Assembly: GCA_018434685.1 (NCBI GenBank)
Contig: JAHDOV010000019.1
Location: 62,001-126,000 of the forward strand
Direction: 5' to 3'
DNA: 64,000 nt
Origin: Deltaproteobacteria bacterium
GTDB lineage: Bacteria > Desulfobacterota > Desulfomonilia > UBA1062
Positions 52,635-62,936 of this stretch are shown in pieces (position 1 is the stretch's first letter; each line of letters begins with the position of its first letter). Both the position numbers and the translations under genes were made by a program. The notes under the pieces are model-generated. The model did not search any database and was not told where the DNA came from. It saw only the letters and a program-made list of their open reading frames with translations.

Positions 52635-54089
52635 TTATGAAACCCCCGCTGTTACGGGCAGGACGATCTCGATCCTGACCCCGCCCAGCGTGGAGTGTGA
52701 TGCCGTGATCTCTCCCCCGAACATCTCCACGATGCTCTTGCAGATGGCCAGGCCGAGACCGCTTCCCCCGTTTCTGCGTGACCGTGAAGGGTCGATGCGG
52801 TAGAGTCTGTCGAACAGGCGCTCTAAGGAATCATCTGCAACGCCCGGTTTGGAGTCTTCGAAATTCAGGTGCAGCGATGTCCCGGATTTTTCCTGCCACA
52901 CCTTGAGGATTCCGGGTGATTCGGTGTAGCGAAGCGTGTTCTCCAGGATATTCGAGAAGACCTGGGCCATGCGGTCTCGGTCTGCCATCACGGTAACGGC
53001 AGTGTCCGGGCCCGGGTCGAACTGCACGGAGATGTCCTTCTGGTCAAAGCGCGATTCGAACATCTTCAGGGTATACTCCAGCACCTTGAGTATTTCGACA
53101 GGTTCGTTAACCACCGAGAGCCCCCCGGTCTCGGCAATGGAAAGTTCGTGAAGGTCGCCCACGATCTTGCCCAGGAGCATGACTTCCGCATGGATGGATT
53201 CAAGGGTTTCCCTGCTCATAACGCGTACGCCGTCCAGGATGGCCTCGATCTCTCCCCGCAGAATGGCGATCGGGGTCCTCAGCTCGTGCGAGATGTCCGA
53301 GATCCACTGCTTGCGCAGGTGCTCATACTTCTCCAGGGTTTGCGCCATCCGATTGAAGTCGTCAGCCAATTGGCCGAGTTCGTCTCCTGAGGATACCTCG
53401 ATGCGGGTATCGAATTTGCGCGATGCCAGGGCATGGGCCCCCCTGGTGAGCTGTTCCGCCGGCTTCAACAGGTGACGTGAGAGCAGGTATGAAACGAGGG
53501 TGGCCAGCAGCAGGACCAGGCACCCGATAACCAGGAATGCCTGGGTCTGTTCGTAGAGAAACGCCTTCTCCTGGGGTCCTGATAACTTCTGCCTTTTTCT
53601 CAGGCCCAGCCAGCCCACGGTTTTTCCATCGCTGGTGATCTTTTTGAGGATATGGTCTTCCATCGAGGCGGCATCACCCGCAACTAACTTTCTGTTCTCG
53701 TCGAACAGGGAAATTCTCTTCGCTATCCGGTGCTGAAGAATCTTGGGCAGTGGTCTGTCCGGGGGTCGGTCATCGTCCGGCCTCGCCTCAGAGTTTCTCA
53801 GGCCGGGTCCGGGAGGTCCCTGGTCAGCGTCATCTTTCGTAAAGACGGTTCGCAGCATGTTTCCGAAGATCCGGGGATCGTCCTGTATGAACTGCCATCC
53901 CTGGTACTGGCTGTAGGCCGTGCCCAGTTTGTCCACGAGCTCGCTCAGTGTTTCGCTCTCCACCCTGTTCACGTAATTCGTGAAGTGGCGCTCGGCAAAA
54001 TACCGCATGATCCCTGTCATGAGCACGACAACGATCAGGCTCGTGAGCAGAAACGCCAGAAAGATCTTATATGCGAGTTTTATCTTCAC
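52635..54089 (-). CDS. Sensor histidine kinase (BaeS/CpxA-type)
   Basis: The start is GTG at 54089. The 484-residue protein has a transmembrane helix (about 9-26), a periplasmic sensor of ~150 residues rich in Asp and Pro (GPPGPGLRN, ARPDDDRPPDRP), a second helix (about 182-204), a HAMP domain, then HisKA with His268 in ISDISHELRTPIAILRG, and HATPase_c with NILENTLRYTES, SKPGVADDS and GGSGLGLAICKS. The kinase pairs with the response regulator next to it. The acidic periplasmic loop could bind cations, which is notable because a secreted EF-hand protein is divergently encoded next door. Confidence 0.92.
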   Translation of the reverse strand: MKIKLAYKIFLAFLLTSLIVVVLMTGIMRYFAERHFTNYVNRVESETLSELVDKLGTAYSQYQGWQFIQDDPRIFGNMLRTVFTKDDADQGPPGPGLRNSEARPDDDRPPDRPLPKILQHRIAKRISLFDENRKLVAGDAASMEDHILKKITSDGKTVGWLGLRKRQKLSGPQEKAFLYEQTQAFLVIGCLVLLLATLVSYLLSRHLLKPAEQLTRGAHALASRKFDTRIEVSSGDELGQLADDFNRMAQTLEKYEHLRKQWISDISHELRTPIAILRGEIEAILDGVRVMSRETLESIHAEVMLLGKIVGDLHELSIAETGGLSVVNEPVEILKVLEYTLKMFESRFDQKDISVQFDPGPDTAVTVMADRDRMAQVFSNILENTLRYTESPGILKVWQEKSGTSLHLNFEDSKPGVADDSLERLFDRLYRIDPSRSRRNGGSGLGLAICKSIVEMFGGEITASHSTLGGVRIEIVLPVTAGVS

Positions 54090-54179
54090 CAGTCCCCCTC
54101 AAGGGCTTTTCCCTTCACGCTCTTCCCCTTCTCTTCAGTACCAGTAATATACGTTTACCCACAATTCAAAGCATTTTAT

Positions 54180-54226
54180 GGATCCTCACAATCTTCACAT
54201 CCTTTCTCCATATTTTCTTCACAATT
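54180..54226. repeat. 47-bp repeat, copy 1 (intergenic between histidine kinase and EF-hand genes)
   Basis: The sequence matches 59761-59807 at 45 of 47 bases. It contains three TCACA units at 54186, 54195 and 54219, the last two as CTTCACA. The spacings are 9 and 24 bp, identical in both copies. The position, about 90 bp from each divergent start, suits a control site for both operons. Confidence 0.75.
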
Positions 54227-54320
54227 AGCTACTAGATTCACCGTGACATGATGAACGGACGGACAAAAACATGGCAACCATTCATGATCATGCAGACAAA
54301 AGAACATAAGGAGTGAAACT

Positions 54321-54809
54321 GTGAAAAAAAGCACACTGGCAAAACTGGTTACTCTGGCTGTAGTGGCGATGTTGATAAGCCCTGCCATAGGCAATGCCTT
54401 TGGCGGAAAAAGGCTCAACGATGATGCCAAGGGAGATCCTTCGTTTGGACCGAGGATCCCCCCGCTCATGGCTCAGCAATACGACACCGATGGCGACGGA
54501 CAGCTCTCTCAGCAGGAGCGTGAAGCAGCACAAGCTGCCATCCTGGAGAAATACGACACCAATGGCGACGGTACACTCTCCCGGGAAGAACGCCGGGCTG
54601 TTCGAGATGCAGCTCATGATGCCTGTATCGCGAAATATGACACGGACGGTAATGGAGAGCTGTCAGCCGAAGAACGCGATGCGATAAAAGCCGACTTTAT
54701 CAAACGGTATGATACCAACGGCGACAATGCGCTCTCAAAGGATGAACTGCCGGAAGGCGGACCATGCGGCTTCGGTGGGCGCAGTGGCCGTGGCGGACCA
54801 AGGGAATAA
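54321..54809 (+). CDS. Secreted calcium-binding EF-hand protein
   Basis: The start is GTG at 54321 with AAGGAGTGA upstream. The 162-residue protein has a signal peptide (cleaved near GNA, residue 26) and four canonical 12-residue EF-hand loops at 55-66, 79-90, 107-118 and 131-142, each of the D-T-D/N-G-D/N pattern ending with Glu at position 12. The C-terminus is Gly/Arg-rich (GFGGRSGRGG). Such proteins bind Ca2+ in the periplasm. It is the first gene in front of the MacAB-type exporter cluster and divergent from the two-component system. It might buffer or sense calcium for the kinase, which is inference. Confidence 0.9.
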   Translation: MKKSTLAKLVTLAVVAMLISPAIGNAFGGKRLNDDAKGDPSFGPRIPPLMAQQYDTDGDGQLSQQEREAAQAAILEKYDTNGDGTLSREERRAVRDAAHDACIAKYDTDGNGELSAEERDAIKADFIKRYDTNGDNALSKDELPEGGPCGFGGRSGRGGPRE

Positions 54810-55023
54810 TGATGTCTTAAAACGGATTAATATTTGGTGTTCGGGTCGGCATAGTTAACCCTGTGCCGACCCGAACACGATGTTCTGATTCTTGGATAAA
54901 CAATGCAGGTGAGCGTGAACATGAATCGAAATATCTTGTTGTATCTGCCGATGACGGCTTTTTGCATCTGCGGTTGCGATGCCTGAATCGAAGAAGATGA
55001 AGATTATGACAGGTGAGCAGTGT

Positions 55024-56505
55024 ATGCAGTGCACAAAAAAACGGCACATCTCCTTGATATTGTCATGGTTGATCTGGTGCTTCGTAATCTTGACTCTGGC
55101 CGGGTGTGCGACGGTGGGGCAGGATTATGTCAGGCCCGATATCGAGATCACCGATGCCTGGAATACCCGGCTTTCCGGCGGACTGAGCGATAATGGAACA
55201 GGCCCTCAGGAACTGGCCGACTGGTGGAAAACGCTTGACGATCCTGTGCTGACCGGCCTGATCGATAACGCTGTGGAAAACAATCTCGACCTGAAGGATG
55301 CCCGGTCACGTCTGCGGCAGGCCCGTGCCGAGCGATCCATCGTCAAGTCGGGTCTTTTCCCCACCCTGGATGCCTCCGGGTCTGCCACCAGGAGCGGATC
55401 AGGCGGGGACAACGGTGGTGGATCGAGTGATACGATGTATTCGGCAGGTTTCGATGCAGGCTGGGAGATCGATCTGTTCGGCGGTGTCCGCCGCTCGGCC
55501 GAGGCGGCCGAGGCTGACCTCCTTGCAAGCGGGGAAGATGTCAATGACGTGCTCGTGTCGCTTACCGCCGAGGTGGCCCTGAACTACCTTGAGCTGCGCA
55601 CATACCAGGCTAGGCTTGATGTAGCAAAGAGAAATCTCGTGATGCAGGAGGAGACCTACCGGCTTGAACGATATCGCCTCCTTTCCGGTCTCCGCGATGA
55701 GCTTGCAGTGGCGCAGGCGCGTTCGAACATGGAAAATACCCGTTCCGGCATACCGGCACTCCGCACTCAGATAGAGCAGGCCAAGAACCGGCTTTCTGTC
55801 CTCCTGGGAGAGCGGCCCGGTCTGCTTCAAGAAAAACTTGACAAGTATACCCCCGTGCCGGTTGTTCCCCCCGAGGTTGCCCTCGGTGTGCCTGCCGATG
55901 TTCTGCGCAGGCGGCCGGATGTCCGCCAGGCAGAGCAGGAACTTGCTGCACAGACCGCTCGGGTAGGTGTTGCCGTCTCCGATCTCTACCCCAAATTCAC
56001 CCTGAACGGTTCCATCGGATATGATTCCCTTTCTGCAGGTGATCTGATCACGGCAGGTTCCAGGGCCTGGAGCTATGGCCCGCGAATTACGTGGCCTGTC
56101 TTTCAGGCAGGGTCTATCCGGGCCAATATCGAGGTGGCCTCAGCCCTGCAGGAGCAGGCACTGATCCACTACGAATCGGTTGTGCTCTCCGCGCTTGAAG
56201 AGGTGGAGAATGCCCTGGGGGCCTATGTCGAGGAACAGGTCAGGAGAAGATCGCTGGAAGATGCTGCAACGGCTGCCCGGCAGGCCGCTGATTTTGCGCA
56301 GAACAAATACGATGCAGGCCTGATCGGTTTCGATACGGTTCTCGATTCGCAGCGGACTCTCCTGTCATACGAGGACGCGCTCGTACAGAGCGAGGCTCTA
56401 GTGATCAAGAATCTCGTAAGTTTGTACAAGGCGCTAGGAGGCGGTTGGACCCCATTGGTCCCCAATCCTGACACACAGACAACAACCCGAGGAGAAACAC
56501 GATGA
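55024..56505 (+). CDS. Outer-membrane efflux lipoprotein, OprM/NodT family
   Basis: I place the start at 55024 (AGGTGAG 8 nt upstream); the frame is open to 54979, where no ribosome-binding site precedes. The 493-residue protein has a lipoprotein signal (ILTLAGC) and the family's start YVRPDIEITDAW. The two TolC-like repeats are seen in NNLDLKDARSRLRQARAER and RRPDVRQAEQELAAQTARVG; GWEIDLFGGVRRSAEAAEA matches the usual OprM position. It forms the outer-membrane exit duct. The stop overlaps the MacA-like start by 4 nt (ATGA), so export operon organisation is certain. Confidence 0.9.
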   Translation: MQCTKKRHISLILSWLIWCFVILTLAGCATVGQDYVRPDIEITDAWNTRLSGGLSDNGTGPQELADWWKTLDDPVLTGLIDNAVENNLDLKDARSRLRQARAERSIVKSGLFPTLDASGSATRSGSGGDNGGGSSDTMYSAGFDAGWEIDLFGGVRRSAEAAEADLLASGEDVNDVLVSLTAEVALNYLELRTYQARLDVAKRNLVMQEETYRLERYRLLSGLRDELAVAQARSNMENTRSGIPALRTQIEQAKNRLSVLLGERPGLLQEKLDKYTPVPVVPPEVALGVPADVLRRRPDVRQAEQELAAQTARVGVAVSDLYPKFTLNGSIGYDSLSAGDLITAGSRAWSYGPRITWPVFQAGSIRANIEVASALQEQALIHYESVVLSALEEVENALGAYVEEQVRRRSLEDAATAARQAADFAQNKYDAGLIGFDTVLDSQRTLLSYEDALVQSEALVIKNLVSLYKALGGGWTPLVPNPDTQTTTRGETR

Positions 56506-57809
56506 ACAAGAACGAAGATCCGGGATTCGATATCGAACAGACAGCGGGCACGGCCTGGTTTCCGGATAAGAACAAGAACCGCCGGCGCCTGTATGTATGG
56601 GGTGTCCCGGTTCTCCTGGTAATACTCGTCACGATCTTTGTGAGTACCAGCAACAATGCCGGGACCGTAGATTACCAGACCCGGAAGGTGTCCCGGGGGG
56701 ATCTGGTCATGACAGTGAGCGCCACCGGCAACCTGGAACCCACCAATCAGGTGGATGTGGGGAGTGAATTGTCCGGGATTATCGAGACCGTCGAAGTGGA
56801 CTACAATGACGCGGTCAAGGTGGGTCAGGTTCTGGCACGGCTGGATACTGACAAGCTCAAGGCCCAGGTGCTCCAGTCCAAAGCAGCCCTGGAATCAGCC
56901 CAGGCCCAGGTTGTGCAGATGCAGGCCACACTGAAGGAAGCTCGTGCAGAGCTCAAGAGGCTCACGCAGGTCCATGAACTCAGTGGCGGCAAGGTGCCCT
57001 CGCAGTACGACCTGGACACGGCCGAGGCCGCGCTATCACGTGCCAGGGCCGATGAGACAGGTGCTCAGGCGCAGGTTGCAATGGCTAAAGCAACACTCGA
57101 AGTCGATGAGACTGACCTTGCCAAGGCCCTGATTCGTTCGCCTATCAACGGCATTGTTCTGAGCCGCGACGTGGAGCCAGGACAGACCGTGGCTGCCTCC
57201 CTGCAGGCCCCGGTATTATTCACCCTGGCCGAAGACCTCAGCCGAATGGAGCTTCACGTGGATGTGGACGAGGCCGATGTCGGCCAGGTACGGCAGGGTC
57301 AGGAGGCCACGTTCACGGTGGATGCCCATCCTGAGAGGGTTTTTCCTGCACGCATCTCACAGGTGAGGTATGGTGCCACTGACACCAACGGGGTCATTAC
57401 CTATGAGACTGTGCTGAGCGTTGATAATGAAGAGCTCCTGCTGAGGCCTGGTATGACGGCAACCGCCGACATAACGGTTGCCAGGGTCGAAAACGCGGTA
57501 CTGATTCCCAATGCAGCACTGAGGTTCACGCCGCGGGAGGAGGGTACGGAGGAGGAAGAAAGCAGCAGCGGCAGCAGTATGGTGAGCAAGATCCTGCCGC
57601 GGCCGCAGAGACATAAAAAGACATCGGACGGGAATCAGGGCGATAGTGCTGCCGGCGCACAGCAGCAAGTCTGGACCGTCAAGGATGGAGTCCTCACTCC
57701 AATACCGGTCACTGCCGGGATGACCGACGGCATCATGACCGAGATTGTAAGCGGCGATATAGAGCCGGGCATGGAACTGGTTGTCGGGATAATGAGTGCG
57801 AAGAAATGA
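56502..57809 (+). CDS. macA: MacA-like periplasmic adaptor (HlyD family)
   Basis: The 435-residue protein has an unusual 27-residue hydrophilic N-terminus, then one transmembrane helix (VPVLLVILVTIFVS) and the MacA adaptor domains: YQTRKVSRGDLVMTVSATGN, VDVGSELSGIIETVEVDYND, an alpha-hairpin, then IRSPINGIVLSRDVEPGQTV and the beta-barrel part LSRMELHVDVDEADVGQV. A low-complexity Glu/Ser stretch (about 345-355) precedes the MP domain. It bridges the MacB transporter to the outer-membrane protein. It overlaps the preceding and following genes by 4 nt each. Confidence 0.9.
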   Translation: MNKNEDPGFDIEQTAGTAWFPDKNKNRRRLYVWGVPVLLVILVTIFVSTSNNAGTVDYQTRKVSRGDLVMTVSATGNLEPTNQVDVGSELSGIIETVEVDYNDAVKVGQVLARLDTDKLKAQVLQSKAALESAQAQVVQMQATLKEARAELKRLTQVHELSGGKVPSQYDLDTAEAALSRARADETGAQAQVAMAKATLEVDETDLAKALIRSPINGIVLSRDVEPGQTVAASLQAPVLFTLAEDLSRMELHVDVDEADVGQVRQGQEATFTVDAHPERVFPARISQVRYGATDTNGVITYETVLSVDNEELLLRPGMTATADITVARVENAVLIPNAALRFTPREEGTEEEESSSGSSMVSKILPRPQRHKKTSDGNQGDSAAGAQQQVWTVKDGVLTPIPVTAGMTDGIMTEIVSGDIEPGMELVVGIMSAKK

Positions 57810-58536
57810 ATACAACACCTCACCGCAATAATGGAAACGATCACCTCATAGAGCTCAAGGGCATCACCAAGGTATACGGCATGGGCAGCGTTGCCATGCA
57901 CGCGCTCAAGGGCATCGATCTGAGCATCGACAAGGGGGAGTTTGTGGCTGTCATGGGACCGAGCGGGTCCGGCAAATCCACCTGCATGAACATCCTGGGT
58001 TGTCTGGACACACAGACCGAGGGCACCTACCTGTTCAAGGGGATCGATGTGGGAGTCCTTTCACGAGATGAGCGGGCGCTTCTTCGCCGGAATTATCTGG
58101 GATTCGTGTTTCAGGGGTTTAATCTGTTGAATCGTACCTCGGCCCTGGAGAACGTCGAACTGCCGCTCATCTACCGCGGAGTACCTGCCCGCGAGCGCCA
58201 CGCCCGGGCCCGGGAGGCACTTGCAGCAGTGGGGCTAACCGGATGGGAAACCCATACCCCGGGCGAGCTTTCGGGTGGGCAGCAGCAGCGGGTCGCCATT
58301 GCCAGGGCCGTAGTCATCGAGCCCGAAGTGCTCATGGCGGACGAGCCCACCGGCAATCTGGATTCCAAATCAAGCCGTGAGATCATGGATCTTCTCAGCG
58401 CGTTCAATGTCGAGCACGGCATCACCATTGTCATGGTGACTCATGAAGCCGACATGGCGAGCTATGCCCGTCGGACCATCCACTTCCTCGACGGCATCAT
58501 CGACACCGAAGTGAACAATGGAGGAGGGGGCGTGCA

Positions 58537-58540
<4 letters not shown>
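57806..58540 (+). CDS. MacB-type ABC transporter ATPase (separate subunit)
   Basis: The 244-residue protein has the LolD/MacB ATPase signatures: Walker [11 protein letters not shown]-loop [10 protein letters not shown], signature [14 protein letters not shown], Walker [13 protein letters not shown] and the switch His in MVTHEADMA. In E. coli MacB the ATPase and permease are one chain; here they are separate genes, overlapping by 4 nt. It powers the MacA/MacB-type exporter mechanotransmission cycle. The start overlaps the adaptor stop. Confidence 0.93.
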
Positions 58541-59748
<1,208 letters not shown>

Positions 59749-59760
59749 ATCGAAAGATAC

Positions 59761-59807
59761 GGATCCTCACACTCTTCACATCCTTTCTCCATAATTTCTT
59801 CACAATT
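59761..59807. repeat. 47-bp repeat, copy 2 (downstream of the exporter operon)
   Basis: This copy matches 54180-54226 except at two positions and starts 12 bp behind the permease stop. TCACA units lie at 59767, 59776 and 59800, with the same 9- and 24-bp spacing. It precedes a 27-codon ORF by about 138 bp. This could be a second binding site of the same response regulator. Confidence 0.75.
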
Positions 59808-59944
59808 TTTCGTTAAGTATATGCCTGAGAGCTGAGCGGATCGAAAAGATTGTCTGCCGGCTCTGTATAGGGCGGTCGAGCGAGAATCCGTGTGCCAGGC
59901 ATTGCCCCCGGGTTCTCAATACTTGAGAGAGAGGAGAAAAACGT

Positions 59945-60028
59945 ATGACATACTTCACGAAGCCCAACCTTGATCAGATCGAGGCCCTGCTGTGTATCCT
60001 GATCATGCTGATTCTCCTGGCATCCTGA
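59945..60028 (+). CDS. Putative 27-residue membrane peptide
   Basis: The ORF starts ATG at 59945 with GAGAGGAG 7 nt upstream and ends TGA at 60026-60028. The peptide has a polar first half (MTYFTKPNLDQIEA) and a hydrophobic second half (LLCILIMLILLAS), a common layout for small single-helix membrane proteins. It is preceded by repeat copy 2, which could act as its control site. The size is too small for reliable similarity-based support, so it remains a candidate. Confidence 0.45.
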   Translation: MTYFTKPNLDQIEALLCILIMLILLAS

Positions 60029-60602
60029 TGCCCGTTCAGTCAGGGGCGAATCTGTTCCCGGTGGACCTGGGGACTCAGCGCGTGAGAGGATCATGCCCGG
60101 ACGGGGCTGCAGAGCGCCGTTGTGAGACAGTATGGGAGGCTGATCAATAATGCCCTGCCCGGAAAATGGGCAAAAAAAATCGCCAGAAGAAAGATTTGGG
60201 GTTAGGCATAGAATTTGGAAGGCTATGCCCCTTCTTCTGGCAAAAAGGAGGGCTCTCTTTAGAAGAGAACTTGTTCTCTATAAACCATAGTCCCCTTTGC
60301 GTGTGAATCGGTCGATCGCTGAAATAAATGTCCTTCTTTAATACCCACACTGTGGGTAAAAATCTTACAGACGACTTCATTGGGATGTAGTCGATTTGAG
60401 GTGCCTGTCCGGCTTACCGGCTCAGGTGCCAGGTGACTGATCTTTTTCTGAGCCGCCCCGCCACGGTAACCGTAAGCGGTTCACCCCTGCATCAGAGGGT
60501 GTGCAGTGCTCTGCAGAGATTTTTTATCGAATACCGGGAACTTTTATGTGTCTCCCCTTGTCTAAGGCTGCGAACACCACATGAACCAAGGAGGAGATGA
60601 AT
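60029..60602. other. Intergenic region with a large hairpin
   Basis: No convincing gene is present. A minus-strand ORF (60144-60380) lacks a ribosome-binding site and crosses the hairpin, so I reject it. The hairpin at 60182-60241 is annotated separately. AAGGAGGAG at its right end is the ribosome-binding site for the VWA protein. Confidence 0.5.
60182..60241. ncRNA. Nested stem-loop of unknown function
   Basis: GCCAGAAGAA (60182-60191) pairs with TTCTTCTGGC (60232-60241); inside, GGCATAG (60205-60211) pairs with CTATGCC (60223-60229) and neighbouring G and C bases may extend the helix. The element is 60 nt long, free-standing and flanked by A-runs. It could be a small RNA end, a terminator or the hairpin of a small mobile repeat. 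Confidence 0.45.
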
Positions 60603-62936
60603 ATGAGATGCAAGATGTTGAGCAGGGCAATTCTTTTGCTGGCCGTATGCACGTTCTGGGGCAGTGCGGTCCTGGCACAGCAGGGCGACGATGACAGGGA
60701 CAGGACTCTTTCTCCCTATTTCTTCGTCATGAGTGATGATCCGGAAGTGGATCGGCTTCCGCTGAAATCCACGTCCGTGGCTGTGGATGTATCCGGGGTG
60801 ATCGCAGATGTCCGGGTCACCCAGGTTTATGAGAATCAGGGCAGGGCCCCTGTGGAAGCCGTGTATATCTTCCCCGCATCCACCCGGGCAGCCGTCTACG
60901 GCATGAGGATGACCATCGGTGAGCGCACCATTGTGGCGGATATCAAGACCCGCGAGGATGCGCGGCAGGACTATGAACAGGCACTCCACGAAGGCAGGAG
61001 TGCCTCTCTCCTGGAACAGCTCAGGCCGAACGTGTTCCAGATGAATGTGGCGAACATCCTGCCCGGGGATGTGATCCTGGTGGAGCTGTGCTACACCGAA
61101 CTCCTCTTGCCCGTTGACGCGGTGTACGAATTTATCTACCCCACGGTTGTGGGGCCGCGGTATTCAAACCGTAGTGCAACTGAGGCACCAGGGGACGAGC
61201 AGTGGATTGAAAACCCGTACCTCCATGAGGGCGAGCTGCCGCCGTCTTCCTTTGACCTTCGGCTGAACCTCTCTGCCGGGCTCCCCATCAGGGATATCAG
61301 CTGCGAGTCCCACAGGACAACCATCGGCTACGCAGGGGCGAACTTTGCCACGGTGGAGCTCGACGAGGTTGAACGTTTCGGCGGTAACCGTGATTTTGTA
61401 TGCCGCTACCGGCTCTCAGGAGATGCGATCGAAACCGGGCTGCTGCTCTATGAAGGCCGGGATGAAAATTTCTTTCTCCTGATGGTCCAGCCCCCCAGGC
61501 AGGTGAGGGTTGAGCAGATACCACCGAGGGAGTATATCTTCATTGTGGATGTATCCGGGTCCATGCACGGGTTTCCCCTCGATGTCTCCAAGAAACTGCT
61601 CTCAGACCTCATCGGGTCTCTGCGGGGAGTCGACAGGTTCAATGTGCTCCTGTTCTCGGGCGGATCAACCCTGCTTTCGGAAACATCCCTTGCTGCAACC
61701 GGCAAAAACATCCGGCATGCCCTGGACGTGATCGATCGGGAAAGGGGAGGGGGAGGAACCGAGCTTCTGCCTGCACTGAAGAAGGCACTGGCCCTGCCTG
61801 CTGCAGAGGGATGTTCGCGAAGTATCATCATCGCCACCGATGGATTTGTCTCGGTTGAGAAAGAGTCCTTTGATCTGATCAGGGACAATCTGGGCACGGC
61901 AAACCTCTTTTCCTTCGGGATCGGCACGAGCGTCAACCGCTTCATTATCGAGGGCATGGCCAGGGCCGGCATGGGCGAGCCCTTTGTCGTCACGAGCCCG
62001 GAAGAGGCCTCTCCGGTGGCACAGAGATTCAGGACACTGCTCGCCTCTCCCGTGCTCACGGATATCTCGGTGAGGTTTGACGGGTTCGATGCCTATGAGG
62101 TGGAGCCCAGGGGCATGGGTGATGTATTTGCCGGGCGCCCCCTGATTGTTTACGGAAAATGGAGGGGAAAACCGGGGGGGACCATCCATGTCCAGGGACG
62201 TTCCGGAAAGGAACTGTTCTCCCAGGATACCGATGTCACCGGGGTGTTGCCGCGAAATCAGAACGCGGGCCTCATGTATCTGTGGGCCCGACAGCGTATC
62301 GCAGCCCTTTCGGACTATGCCAGGCTGGGAAGTGGTGGAGACATTGCCGGCGAGGTGAGGAGCCTCGGGCTCATGTACCATCTCCTGACCGATTATACCT
62401 CGTTCATCGCCGTGGACTCGCAGGTGCGTAGAGTTGACGGCCATACTCTCACGGTGAAACAGCCCCTCCCGCTTCCCCAGGGGGTGTCCGACTATGCAGT
62501 GGGTGCCGGCAGGTATGCCGCAAAAATGAGCTGCCCGGCATCGCCCCGTGCTGAAGAAGCTCAACTGTTGACAGTACAAGAGTATGATCACGAGGGATCT
62601 CCCGCGGTGGACGAGGCTGCTGAACACATCACCATAGAGCTGAAAGACGTGTCGGTTTCAGGCGCTCTCAACAAAGACGTGGCGGCAACCCTTGTCGAGA
62701 AGAGTCTCAGCCTGATCCAGCAGTGCCCTGCAGATGAGGAACTCAAGGAGAAGGAGGTTGTCTATACCCTGGTGGTCGATTCCCTCGGCAGGGTGAAGGA
62801 GGTGCAGGTCGACAAGACGGCCCGGGCGAGCAGGCTCACCGCCGGATGCATCGAGGCTGCCCTCGGTCAGATCCGGTTTCCCTCTTCGAAAGACTCTCAA
62901 GAGAGCCGGATCAGGATCGTTCTGGTCGTGAAATGA
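60603..62936 (+). CDS. Secreted VIT-VWA domain protein with AgmX-like C-terminus
   Basis: Two in-frame ATGs exist (60597, 60603); the second has better spacing from AAGGAGG. The ~777-residue protein has a signal peptide (cleaved near VLAQQ), a VIT domain (about 40-170; STSVAVDVSGVIADVRVTQV, VEAVYIFPAS, EQLRPNVFQMNVANI), a VWA domain (about 312-490) with MIDAS D-x-S-x-S at 318-322 (DVSGSMHG), and, at the end, a TonB/AgmX-type small domain (YTLVVDSLGRVKEVQVD, IRFPSSKDSQESRIRIV). The arrangement resembles inter-alpha-trypsin-inhibitor heavy chains. The product is exported, probably to the periplasm or surface. A role in adhesion or envelope organisation is a guess. The 3' end overlaps the last 26 bp of the convergent gene. 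Confidence 0.85.
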   Translation: MRCKMLSRAILLLAVCTFWGSAVLAQQGDDDRDRTLSPYFFVMSDDPEVDRLPLKSTSVAVDVSGVIADVRVTQVYENQGRAPVEAVYIFPASTRAAVYGMRMTIGERTIVADIKTREDARQDYEQALHEGRSASLLEQLRPNVFQMNVANILPGDVILVELCYTELLLPVDAVYEFIYPTVVGPRYSNRSATEAPGDEQWIENPYLHEGELPPSSFDLRLNLSAGLPIRDISCESHRTTIGYAGANFATVELDEVERFGGNRDFVCRYRLSGDAIETGLLLYEGRDENFFLLMVQPPRQVRVEQIPPREYIFIVDVSGSMHGFPLDVSKKLLSDLIGSLRGVDRFNVLLFSGGSTLLSETSLAATGKNIRHALDVIDRERGGGGTELLPALKKALALPAAEGCSRSIIIATDGFVSVEKESFDLIRDNLGTANLFSFGIGTSVNRFIIEGMARAGMGEPFVVTSPEEASPVAQRFRTLLASPVLTDISVRFDGFDAYEVEPRGMGDVFAGRPLIVYGKWRGKPGGTIHVQGRSGKELFSQDTDVTGVLPRNQNAGLMYLWARQRIAALSDYARLGSGGDIAGEVRSLGLMYHLLTDYTSFIAVDSQVRRVDGHTLTVKQPLPLPQGVSDYAVGAGRYAAKMSCPASPRAEEAQLLTVQEYDHEGSPAVDEAAEHITIELKDVSVSGALNKDVAATLVEKSLSLIQQCPADEELKEKEVVYTLVVDSLGRVKEVQVDKTARASRLTAGCIEAALGQIRFPSSKDSQESRIRIVLVVK

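Noticed and set aside
60182-60241. Hairpin considered as a third SECIS element
   Set aside because: No open reading frame with an in-frame TGA at the required distance lies next to it.
60144-60380. 78-codon minus-strand ORF
   Set aside because: It runs through the nested hairpin, has no ribosome-binding site and no globular or membrane features.
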